NCBI GenBank assembly: GCA_013433145.1
Contig: CM024187.1
Coordinates: forward strand, 2,108,001-2,172,000
DNA: 64,000 nt
Direction: 5' to 3'
From: Ascaris suum
Taxonomy: Eukaryota; Nematoda; Chromadorea; Rhabditida; Ascarididae
Shown here: piece by piece, positions 36,640 through 64,000 of the stretch
Layout of the letters: each line of letters opens with the position of its first letter
How positions within the stretch are numbered: position 1 is the first letter of the stretch
Program-made: the position numbers and the translations under genes
The notes under the pieces: model-generated
Seen by the model: only the letters and a program-made list of their open reading frames with translations
What the model was told of the DNA's origin: nothing
Databases searched by the model: none

Positions 36640-37760
36640 TTTCTTCGCGTAAACAATCGCGAATTTGACCTCTTCCTCTGGTTAACATTCTTTGTTCATT
36701 ACAACTCAGTAGTAGTCGTGCTTTATTTCTTGTACAGATGACTGGATTTCTGTGTTGAGGCCGAGATTGTATACGTTCATTAGGCAAGGCCTTTGATGCT
36801 GTTTGTAATGAAAGGCTGCACTTGAAACTCGGGAAGTGTGGTGCGATCGGCTCTTTGCTCAAGTGTGTCAGAGTATTTCAGTACGGACGGATTTTTCAAA
36901 TAAGATTTAGAGGCAGCTACACCATTCCATACCCTTCTTAGTTTTATCTTGCAAGGAAGTTCCCTGGGTCCTGTTCTGTTCCCGTCTAGATGTTTCTGAA
37001 AGCATCCTGAGTGCTGATATCCTCGAAATTTATCGTTCACTCTGTGATCTCGCTTACGTCTTCCATGGTCTACAAAGCTTGATTCATTCTGCAGCCAGTC
37101 GAAATTATATTAGTTAAATATTTTCCATGAAGGATTTCATATAATATATGCCAAAACAAAAGAGGTTCTTTCTATCACAAATGGTGCTCTTTTCTTCGGT
37201 GTTACAAATAACCGTGAATTCCAATGGAGATTCCAGTGTTGCCGAAAGTCGTCGAAAATTGCAAACCATGTTCTCACTTTGCAGCACAGATGTATTGAGC
37301 ACTCTCGAAAGGCATTCATCATTACCGCCAAGCCATTTTCGAATTCTGTACTCCTTTATGGCCTCCTATTTTGATTCGTGATATCAGATTGGTAGAAAAC
37401 GTATAGAAAAGCTTTACTCTTAGTCCTCCTCACGAAGCCTACAGTAGCCCATACCCGGCCAAATTAAATCATCACATCAAAAACCTTCTATCTAGTAGTA
37501 TCATTGGAATATCGTAAACTCAAGCTTGACTTGATTCTTTCTTAAAAAATTGTATGCGGCTTTTCCAACATTTCGCTGTCAAGAATATTTCACTTTAGCA
37601 CTCCCAACGGCCGATTTCAGCTCCGGCTGCTCTCAGCATGTCACAGCACAAACAACGATGTGCGGAGTTTCCGGTTCCGTACTGCACGAATTTGGAATCT
37701 ACATCTTGCCGATATCGTTGATGCACCTCCTTTCCCTTCAGCTAAGTCGTGGGATAGAGG
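36640..37760 (+). pseudogene. Decayed non-LTR retrotransposon reverse transcriptase
   Basis: RT motifs appear in order but in different frames, broken by stops: GKAFDAVCNERLHLKLGKCG near 36780-36840 (family: DFSKAFD...L..KL), LQGSSLGPVLF near 36950-36980 (PQGSVLGPLLF), SADILEIYRSLCD near 37015-37055 (the YADD-containing segment, Asp pair lost), FCTPLWPPILIRDIRLVENV near 37340-37400 (the EY.SPVW.P....DI..LE.VQ thumb motif), LEYRKLKLDLIL near 37505-37540 (LELRRLR.DLI) and RTARIWNLHLADIVDAPPF near 37680-37730 (R.WNSLP..IV.A). This is the pattern of a Jockey/CR1-like LINE; the clade is inference. The endonuclease and 5' part are not seen. It is non-functional. Confidence 0.85.
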
Positions 37761-39135
37761 AAACCGTGGCCCGGCTACGTGGCGTTGTGGCGTTTGCCAA
37801 CTCAAAAGGGAATCAGTGGCCCGGCTATGCAGCTTGTTAGCTCCAGGCCACACAAAAAGGCCACGTGTTTCGCTATTCCCACCGGCATGAGGGAATCGTG
37901 GTCCTTGTCGCACAAAAGAGGCATTTAACTTTACCCTAAGATTATGTAAAGTTTATTGGTTAAAGCAAATGGAGGATTAGAATGTACAATGTAAGTGAAA
38001 AAAAAATCGTACGATAGATATAGGATTGCGAAGGTATGGAAACGTTTTGGCCCTTAATATTTATGTTTTTTATACTTGATCGTGGGTGGGCCTAGACATG
38101 TCTGATTTGCTATGGCTATTAAGACCTATTCATTCTAAAACTTACATAGTTTTATTGATTTCAATGCCCCGAAGTGGGGAAACATATAAAAAGTATGCGA
38201 GCAGGAAGAGCAAAGAAGAGCAAAGCGTTCGCAGAGCTACAATCCGGTGAACTGACATTCACTACGTGGGGACAGCAATGGTGTGGAGATTGAAACGACT
38301 CAGCGGATAGGACAATCGGTTGCCCGGCCAAGTGGCGCCGTGGATCTGCGTCACGCAAAAGAGGAATCGGTGGCTCCTTGAGCACGTGAGAGAATTCAAA
38401 TACTATATTGTGCCACTCGAAAAAATTTCGTCTAGAGATCGTTGAAATGCGACGTCTTCCGAAAACCGCTTGGGACCATCGGCATCATGGGCTACTAAAT
38501 GCCGGCGGCTTACAAATTTCATTTGGAGTAAGCGAAGTTCGGGACTTCGCATTTTGAAGCCCTCAAAAATCGTTCAAGGGGCTTCGTATAACAGCAGTCG
38601 GTATGAGTAACGCTCGTACGGGCAACCTGGTCTTCGGATACGCGCAGGATTCGAGGCAGCAAGCTTCTGAGTCTCGCGAAAGATTTTAGGATCGCAAGAA
38701 ATTCGAAGTCTGCAATGTGCGGGAGCGCCAAGACGAAATTAGAAAGTTGAGCTCCGAACCGAAATTTCTTTGGAAGACCAATAATAGTATCCTCAAAAAT
38801 TCCGTGACCGAGCTTCGGAATGCCGAACTTGGAAATCATCGAAATTTCAGAGCCTCCAAAAAATCGTTCAAACTCTCCAAGTGCCTTATAGAGACCCTTA
38901 CTTGAGAACCTCCGAAAACAGTTCGGAGCATCCTAGCCTTGGTGGCCACGAACTATTTTCGAAGCCTTCGAGATGGAGTGCTCCTGAACGAAATTTTAGG
39001 ACCGACGCTAGGTACGCGCTTTCCAACGTCCTTCGATGGACCCAAGCAGCGAAACATGAGTTTTCGGTGTAACGTGTCTTCTTCGTCACAGCAGCATGCC
39101 GTTGTCTATTGCCCGGACATTTGGCGCTTTGCCAG
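37760..39135. repeat. Diverged copies of a GCCCGGC-centred repeat
   Basis: Related words recur: GTGGCCCGGCTACGTGGCG (37772) with TTTGCCA after it, GTGGCCCGGCTATG (37815), TTGCCCGGCCAAGTGGCG (38319) and TTGCCCGGACATTTGGCG (39109) again with TTTGCCA. CAAAAG(A)GG with (G)AATC..GTGG links also repeat near 37805, 37911 and 38357. This suggests an unnamed low-copy or satellite-like family beside the retroelement. Confidence 0.55.
38516..39060. repeat. Short-period degenerate GAAGTTCGG-type repeat
   Basis: Words such as GAAGTTCGGGACTTCG, GAGCTTCGGAATGCCGAAC, CTCCAAAAAATCGTTC and CTCCGAAAACAGTTCGG recur irregularly over 0.5 kb. The same lexicon occurs at 19556-19700, which also shares TTTCATTTGGAG at its start. 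The 106-codon frame on the other strand is a by-product. Confidence 0.5.
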
Positions 39136-42080
39136 CTGTTTGCTGTTGAATTTTTTTGTTAATATCTGGTCACTGTTGTAATTCTGTCCACAATTTTATC
39201 TTCCGTTAAGTGAGCAGGCCAAGAACGCCACTCTGCCAGGAAACAACCTTAATTCGTTCGCTGTTAAGAAGCAGCAGAGGTAGCTACGAGCAAATAGAAA
39301 TTGACAAAGTCTATGCTGGATGTGGAGCTGCTCAAAAAATGGCTATTGATAAAGTCGTTGCTCGATATGGAGCTGGTCGGCGTTTAAACCGATTCCTTTG
39401 GGCAGCCCACAGCTTCATTTCGTGAGTCCACGAACTGAGGATGGAGTTGCTTGCTATTTCTGCACGTCCACGCAGCATGAGAGGTAAATATTCGTCAAAT
39501 AGCATTTGAAAATGCATTTTTGCATTTGAAATCGCACCTTCACATTCTTTCCTCCCTCCCCATCCCTACCTCTATTGACGTAAATTTAGGTGAATTGCTG
39601 GATCTTGTCCTTTTCTAATGTATTTTTCTCGCATATGCGCATCTTGGCAGAGCAGTTCGTCCACTTGTCTGCTTAATCTGTTCCTCGTTGTTTGTCTGCT
39701 CCAGGTACGTAAGAATTTCTGGACGCTTTCAACTTGGTGTTTAATATTCATTTCGAAACTGTCTAAATATGGCTAGCTGCTGTTCTGCACGAACTTCTTG
39801 CAAGACTACAAACATCGGCTGTATTCACGCATTTGCTTTATTGTTCGCCTAATCGCTTGTGGAATGCAAACGTTGTCAAATATAGGGATTTTGCGCATCG
39901 TCGTTGCATTGAATACTGATTCCTCTTTTACTTTGTCGTCAGATTTGGTGTTGGTGTTTGTTTTTGTGATCTGTGTGGAATGTTGGTAGAGGATTTCTTA
40001 GGTTGCTGTTAAGTATTGTACTGTTTACGACATGGCTAGAGAAAGATGGCTGAAATTAATTACTGGCCATGAGGATCTTGTACAAGCTAGTGGAGTGTTC
40101 CATAATAAATGTGGCACTTTTTTTTTTCTCTAAGCGGAACTTGCTGAGCGATGTGGTTCTTTGTTGCTTGTTGTACTTCGCGAGGCATTTGCAGTCGTTC
40201 TTTCCATCACTCAGAGAGAAGCATACACCGAATCCCGTTGGTACATTAATGCGGATGGAAGATAGCAGATCGAGTCAGCAAATTCCTATCTTGATTTCAT
40301 TACTGCCCCTCAGTAGAGTGGTAAAACTAGGGACAGATGGAAATACCCATTAATCGATAGTTACCTTGTAAGTTCGGATTTGAATCGTGCATTGTATATG
40401 GAGCTCGTCCGTGTAAATTTTGTCGCGAAAACTCTACAATAAAGGATGGGGCTTTGCGACAAAATCACCGTCATATTCCTTAAAGATTGCCAATATTGTC
40501 ATCAGTGTTTGTCAATGAACGTATAAAACCGAAGATATTTATGATGTGAGCAAGTCTAGCTTTACGCCGAATATTCATGGGCATAGCGATTAGGTCTAAA
40601 TCTTTCTGGGCTTGCTCTACTGTCAAATATAGAATCCCAGAAATTCATTCTGCTTTGAATATTCTACGTTTCTCAGAATTTATATATGGTGGCATTTCTG
40701 GGTAATATATGTTGCTGAAATTTTCTATCTGTGGAACCGTTCCACTGATATGTGCATATCGCAAAAAGCACACAGCATTTTGTGTAACTTTGCATGCCAC
40801 TAGTGGACGAACCAACAGGGAATCCCTTTGGGATGGTTATGGATGCATAGGCACCGATAAACGCGTTCTGACTGCCTACGAAGGTTTTCAGTAAACGCCA
40901 TTAAGAAATCCATAAAGCGTCCCGCTCGCGTTCCTAAATGAAATGAATGCCGATGGCTTATTTGACTGCGGAAACTCCCAAGACTGTCACACATCGCATA
41001 GCCGAATTTTTGATTGACGCATTGATTTCAATATTTCAATTGGACGGCAACATAGCTTGCTTCATTTGCCTTAGCTTATGCCTAGCTTACTACATAAATT
41101 TTGGTTGGAACGTGAACATGAAAGTGAAATAAAGTAAAGTAATTGATGAGAAAATAATTTATTGCATGTATAATATTCGAAAGACAATAAATTGAAAATT
41201 ACGAGATAAATTACAACCTTTTTATGGTATTATCAAACAATACTCATAACTAGAAAGTATCGCATGAATAAGATACATCGAAGAATAAACACTGAATATA
41301 GCAGCGAATAAAAACTTATGTCAAAATAAGTGACTAAAGAATGCGGCGAAAGTGAGGTACGCATGAGCCAATTGCAGACATTGCTATCAGAATACAATCT
41401 GCCAGTGAAGCAATGAGCGCAATAAATTTGCTTAAAAGCAATTGTGCATGTTGTATTAGCACAAAAACTGCGACGATATAACGGTCTACATTAAATGATC
41501 TCTTTTTGAAAGGGTTTCGTGAGGACGATTCGAAGTAAGCGGAGCATGGCATGTCGACATGTGAGTGCTCGATTTGTTAGGCGTTTGAGACATCAAAAGT
41601 CAGCTTTGACAAGGTGTCATTAGCGGGAAAAAGAATTTATTCTCATATATGTTGGTAAAATGATGTGTATATTATCTGATGTTGCTTTCAACACAAATGC
41701 AATGAGGATAATTTTTAAGCACAATGGGTAAACGAAAAAAGTCGGAAGTTTTGTTATGAAGAAAATCGGCAGCATCAGAGATAGAGAAATGGGATGTGGC
41801 ATATAACAATCAATCCTAAGCATAATGTTAGGAAAGAGAAAAATGAAGATTTGTAGAGAAGGGACGGGTTTATAGTTACAGAAAATAAGTCGGAGCACAA
41901 ACATAGGAGAGAGGGAGAGAGAGTGATAAAAAGCTATAGGAGAAATGAAGAGAAAAGTTTACAAGGAGAAATGTGGGGGCGGTGAAAGAGAGGGGGTCAC
42001 AGTTGGAATGTGAAAAGTATGGGGAAGAAGAGTACAATCTAGATAGGTGAAGGACAGTCGACGCGATCGGAGCTATGACG
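39136..42080. other. Intergenic, no gene recognised
   Basis: Short unassigned frames only. One at 41334-41552 (-) is hydrophobic (72 codons) but lacks any recognised motif. GA-rich sequence lies at 41905-42000. Confidence 0.45.
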
Positions 42081-42086
42081 TATAAG

Positions 42087-42118
42087 TTTATTGGTGCTCC
42101 GACTTATTATATTTTATT
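42087..42118 (-). terminator. Two AATAAA polyadenylation signals (- strand)
   Basis: TTTATT on the + strand at 42087-42092 and 42113-42118, i.e. AATAAA 18-49 nt past the stop of the putative exon at 42136. Confidence 0.4.
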
Positions 42119-42135
42119 TTGTTCTTCTACAGTCT

Positions 42136-42420
42136 CTAAATTTTCCTCTTTTTCTCGCGTATTCTTCTCTTGATCATTACATTGCAAATTCCATTATCTT
42201 TCGCTGATGCTGCCATATTAATGACAATGGGTTCCACTCCTTTCATCCAATCACTGCGTATAAATACGGTCTTTATTGTAGTGTTGTTGAAAGCAGCACT
42301 TATGCTACCAACTGAATCGCCAAGCATGTTTTGCAGGTCGTAAGCATATAAGATTGAAGCGCTTGATTTTTTGTTAGAATAGAAATGGAATATCGTTTCA
42401 TGAGCACCTACCGTATCGAT
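42136..42420 (-). CDS. Possible last exon of an unrecognised - strand gene
   Basis: On the - strand an acceptor TTTTATTCAG ends at 42421 and is followed by 94 codons to TAG (42136-42138). The peptide begins IDTVGAHETIFHFY, contains NMLGDSVGSISAAFNNTTIK and ends in a basic KRRIREKKRKI tail. Composition is balanced, unlike chance frames in AT-rich DNA nearby. Two AATAAA signals follow at 42087-42092 and 42113-42118 (- strand). No stop-free ATG start is available, so upstream exons would be needed; I could not find them. Domain not recognised. It could be a separate gene or an alternative 3' exon of gbb-1. Confidence 0.35.
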   Translation of the reverse strand: MDTVGAHETIFHFYSNKKSSASILYAYDLQNMLGDSVGSISAAFNNTTIKTVFIRSDWMKGVEPIVINMAASAKDNGICNVMIKRRIREKKRKI

Positions 42421-42449
42421 CTGAATAAAAGCCCCGAGTTTCGTCACCT

Positions 42450-44400
42450 TTGCTCATTTAGGGAGAATTGGATAAAACAAGTGGAGTTGAACGTAGAGAT
42501 GCACATTCGAAGGAATATGGTATTAGTTTCGTTGATATTATGTTACTAGTAGAAAAGATAAAACTACGGATTCATCATTAAATACTTCCGTCTCTGGTGT
42601 TCACAGCAGCGTGGAATGAGACGTAAAGTTGATGCTGTGCAACATTTTAAACTCTCGTCTTGGACTGTGAAGAGATTGCCAAAAGCGCAACATTCAAAGT
42701 CAACAAATGAAACAGAAAAACTGTTGCACGGAAGGGTTTCAAGTTTCAGAAGACTTAAAGCAGTTTAAATGGTGTGCTGTGAATTCGAATCGCAAAATAC
42801 GGTAGGCATATGACGCAGTGGTCTTGGGCCTAAACTCATGGCACATTTTATTCGCGACAGCTCGAGTTTCTGGCTCGACGGGAACACAGCTTCACCCAAA
42901 ACGTAAGCGCATTCAGTGGGTGTGACTAACGATCCATGCTTTCTTCCTCCTTTGCCATCGCTTCCTGGATTATCTGGTTTTTGTGTTCAGCATACGTACG
43001 GCAAGCTGGAAGATGTTCGTATTTGCTATATATAGGTGAATTTACTCTAGCCGAATCGTCGCGGGGATTGTTTTGTGCTTGCGAAACTGTATTTCCTGGG
43101 TCTAAGTGCTAAAGAGGGCTTAATCGTTAAGCAACAGGGTCAGATTATTGCGACAGTAAGTTCAAAAGGTTGAAAGCTCCATATTACAGATTTTACGGAT
43201 AGGAAATTTGTTGTACTTCAATTACCAGTAAGCACCATGACATGAACTTACAAAATTCAAATGACACTTGGAGGCAGTATCCTATAGAAGAATCTCATCA
43301 GAGCAAGATGACGAGTTTTCATTGTCCATCTCTTCATAGTTACAATGTTTACCTGAAAAGCACAATCAGATCGTTTATGTATGTATGCGCACGATTGCAA
43401 AACAATCCTTATTTAAGCACTACTTATTCGCAGAGTCATGTGTCATAATGTTTTCTACCTTAAGCGATAGTAACTATGAACTGCACAATAATTCTGAACT
43501 GGAGTGAAATCCCTACTACGGCTGGGCAGAATCAGAATGCCGTCTCGAAGCGCCTTCGGTCTCATGACCTTTATAAAAACTCTCAAGACGTCATGAGACT
43601 CTGGAGGCACAAGGTGGTCCTAGCATCAGGGTCCTCTGGATTTCTCTCGGGAGCTTCTCGAGCGGCCTCGATCGCAGGAGGCTTCCTGATGATTTTTAAG
43701 ACCCTTGATGCACCCCATTCCACTATTTACTACCTACAAGGTGATGTCCCTAAAATGTTTTAGATCTATCTTCCCTGCCTTTCCAACAAACAGTTTCCGG
43801 CTTCGTTGCATCTCGCATATGCATAAGGCATCAAATCTTTGCAAGAAACCGACGACAAAAGTTGCAACACAGCAGTATGCGGCTGAAATGCAAGAAAGAG
43901 AAGGCTGAAATGTCATTATTACAGTTTCAGCATAGTAAACATTAAATTCTTAATACCCGACAATTTCAGACATCTCAGATGTGAAAGCTTGGAAAAGTTG
44001 GAAGCACAAGTTTCCCGGACGCATTTTTTGTCATTTGGTTATATCAAAGAAGATAACTGGCAAAACCGGCATTCAGCCACTGCGCTACTATTCCCAGCTC
44101 CTGTCATCAGGTCTTGAAGATACTCGATTTGTCTCAGGCAACAGATGATACATTCGCTCACTTTCTTCTAACAAATATCCTTCGGTTTTGGAATATGGAT
44201 TTGATTGGATGGCTATGATCTCCATTGAAGAAATAAAAGCGAACCCTATTTTCTATGGACAGAAACTTTGGATACTCAAGTTTCGAATTATCCAGCCCTA
44301 TCTTCAAAGTTCGATATGCTTTAAGCTTCGGGGCCACCTGGATATCTTCGGAGCAACTGAACGGTCGATCCGATGGTCCAATCGCTCCAAAGCATCCCAA
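42450..44400. other. Spacer downstream of gbb-1; no gene recognised
   Basis: It should include the gbb-1 3' UTR, but I see no clear AATAAA on the - strand close to the stop. The block 43530-43730 is more GC-rich, with GCCTCGATCGCAGGAGGCTT-like inverted words, possibly a mobile-element remnant. Confidence 0.4.
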
Positions 44401-44405
44401 CAGAA

Positions 44406-61687
<17,282 letters not shown>

Positions 61688-64000
61688 CTGCAACGAATTC
61701 CCAATATTAAATTATTTAGTTGAAGAAGGAAAACTCCATATGACAAGTTGGTCATAGACTTTTTAGATCAATGTGATGAGAATTTTAAACAATCTCCCGC
61801 TATCGCCGAATGTGTTGGTGGGGAAGGGGGGGGATGGTTTGGTTTGTACATGCGAACGGAAAAGTGCGCAATTTAGATACATCAGTGATTAATGTGCAAT
61901 CAGCATATCCATCGAAGCTATACCATTATAACAAGGTATGGATATCGAAATTGCGCTCCCCCATTGCGCCACTAAAAATGTCCATCACAAATACGAATGA
62001 ATTATGAGTGGCTGTTTACGGAAAAAGAAAATGCTCCGAACAGTTTTATCGATGATGTAGATCAGTATTTCTTGCTTTCCGTATCACATTTAAATAAGAC
62101 CACGTACGAGAACGATTGTAATAATTCAACGTATAATCGTCGAAGCAGGAAATATATAGTGATGACTGAAGCTAAACGCAATTATGCGAAACATCGCTCA
62201 AATAATTCGGCGATTATTTTCGGCCATTTTACATTTATATATATGAGAACCATTTTCAACGATAATATTCTCTTAAAAAAATTGCTCAAAACTCTATGCT
62301 CTCATATCGATGAAATATCCCAATGGGAATGCTGCGTTTTAATGAGGTTGCAGTTTCTTTTTTTTCCTCAAAAAACCTTTCAAGCGTTTTGCATATGTCG
62401 GTTAGTTTACGAATGAGAATTGTGCATTTTATGATCTATGGATTTGATGTTGTCAGTTTTTCTGATTGATAGGACGCTCGTTTAACATTAGTGTCTCAAT
62501 CGAAATAGCTATAGCAATCAACCGTTGTCTAAGAAAATGAATTGAAAAAATGCTTATTCGTTTAGCACAAACGCATTTTTTTTTCTTTTCTATCGCTAAT
62601 GCTACAGTAGTTGATAGAGAGATGCTTCATTGCATCAATCACATCAAAATATCATCGATTACACAACTTTACTAGATTTGTTGCTAGATTCTTACCTATA
62701 AACCTAGCAAAATCGATCCGTAATATCTTTTTGATTCTCTGAGGCGATTAGAACTAATCTTTAAATAAACTCAAATATTGTTACCTCATGACGAAAGACT
62801 AGACTTTCAATAGATTAGAGCTTCAGAGTTATAATATCATCTGAATTAATTGGTAAAGATTTGAAGCGAACAAGAGGATGGATTCCGATAGTAACAAACG
62901 AATACCATATTAATGACCACATTTTTGATTTCGATCAAGATTCTTGAGCATTACCCCCTTCGGGAACCCGTTAAGGTACTTAAAAAGTAGGAAAAAGTTG
63001 GCAATATCTTCTGATAGGACTACTATAGTAAGTATGATCAATACGTGAAGAAAATTCGGCAGGAAGAGACGATTTTTTAGACGGTGATGCTGCAGTAAAA
63101 ACGAACGTTACTGCGTGCATTTAAATGAGTCAAATTTTGAGAAGTGGAACAAAGTGGACTTCTCATTTTCACCGTTCTATTCTAATAACCCGCCCTCCTC
63201 CCCTTCTTCAGCAGCCCTCAAAGTGCAATTACATAACTGCATGCATGCAGCAAAATATTGCCTCTCAGGTCTGTGTATTTTCTACCGGTTGTAACGATGC
63301 CGAATGAGAGGAGGCGAGCATAATTTGGGCGGAGATGTTAGATAGAAGCGATATTGGACCTTTTTTGTGGTTTGTCGAAAATGCGATATTCTAGCTCCCA
63401 TGGGGGATGAATACGCTTCGCTTCAACCTACTTTCAAATATTAATCGAAATATAATCACATTTTGACAGAATATTGAGAAGATACGCTATGTCGCTTCAC
63501 ATATTGCACTTCAACTTTTTTTTTTTTCAATGTCGCTATTTTAAAATATTATTTAATGCGCTTTTCATCTTATAAAAAAAGTGCGCCATCAATCTTTTTT
63601 TTTTCTCTCGTATTGATTACGATATAGCCGTAAAACTTCTAAAGGATAAATTCCACTTGTGATACAAATAGATGAGAATATTCTCTAAGGAGAGCGATAT
63701 TGATAACATAGTTTCTTCTTTTCTTATTCATCGTTTTACACGCCAAAAAAAAACGTAAATATTCAACAAATCGAAAAGCATATTAGCGAAGCTAATATTA
63801 TATAATCCTAAGCGACTCTCTTAATCGTATTCATAAATTGTCGTTAACTTGTGAAATATATCAAATAACGCATTCATGCCTTTAACTAATCTAAGCGTTA
63901 AGAATTATTCCATAAGATTTTTTTTTTTTTGCAATTGTAATTTTTATAGTTGTTGGTGTTGCAATTCAACCATAATTGCCGTCGATCATAAGCAATTTTT
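61688..64000 (-). other. gbb-1 upstream intron; no exon recognised
   Basis: The preceding family segment (CS-VS-VAEAA--WNL) should lie upstream on the - strand. I read the - strand here for it and did not find it, so the intron probably runs past the window end. The open frame at 61997-62416 (+, 139 codons) is unassigned. Confidence 0.6.

Noticed and set aside
42808..42880. tRNA-like segment TGACGCAGTGGTCTTGGGCC with a weak B-box-like GCTCGAGTTTC
   Set aside because: A-box resembles a tRNA or tRNA-derived SINE head, but I cannot fold an acceptor stem or anticodon arm.

Overview
This is a stretch of an animal nuclear genome. It is most likely a nematode, because short introns end in TTTTCAG/TTGCAG acceptors and the first rab-40 acceptor sits only 22 nt before the ATG, as in trans-spliced nematode messages. 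The AT-rich, microsatellite-rich spacers would suit a large-genome spirurine or ascarid-type worm, but that placement is inference. There is no bacterial or organelle-type gene layout. Most open frames in the window are chance frames.

Two genes can be assembled exon by exon. Splice phases agree at every junction and the proteins match known families along their length. On the + strand (4741-8304) a complete seven-exon gene encodes a Rab40-type small GTPase of 284 residues, with a SOCS box and a C-terminal CaaX motif; it would be the substrate-receptor subunit of a Cullin-5 ubiquitin ligase. Its P-loop carries Asn where the Mg-binding Ser/Thr should be. On the - strand (61687 down to 44406, running off the right edge) fifteen exons encode the last 716 residues of a GABA-B receptor subunit 1 (gbb-1 type). 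They cover part of the Venus-flytrap ligand domain, seven membrane segments, a cytoplasmic coiled coil and a possible RXR retention motif. The two genes are convergent.

The roughly 36 kb between them (8.3-44.4 kb) holds no recognised intact gene. It contains three perfect inverted-repeat hairpins (14.3, 15.1 and 33.0 kb), a G-run/G-quadruplex tract (18.85 kb), two long TA tracts (19.3 and 25.9 kb), and a GC-rich domain with GA repeat, CCAAT box and Z-DNA-prone sequence (21.7-25.3 kb). It also holds a four-copy minisatellite (28.1 kb), a decayed non-LTR retrotransposon reverse transcriptase (36.6-37.8 kb), two low-copy repeat families (37.7-39.1 kb), and a possible last exon of an unrecognised - strand gene (42.1-42.4 kb) followed by two AATAAA signals.

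The gbb-1 introns carry two more long TA tracts, nested microduplications and a decayed triplet repeat. Positions 1-4740 and 61688-64000 contain no coding sequence I can support.
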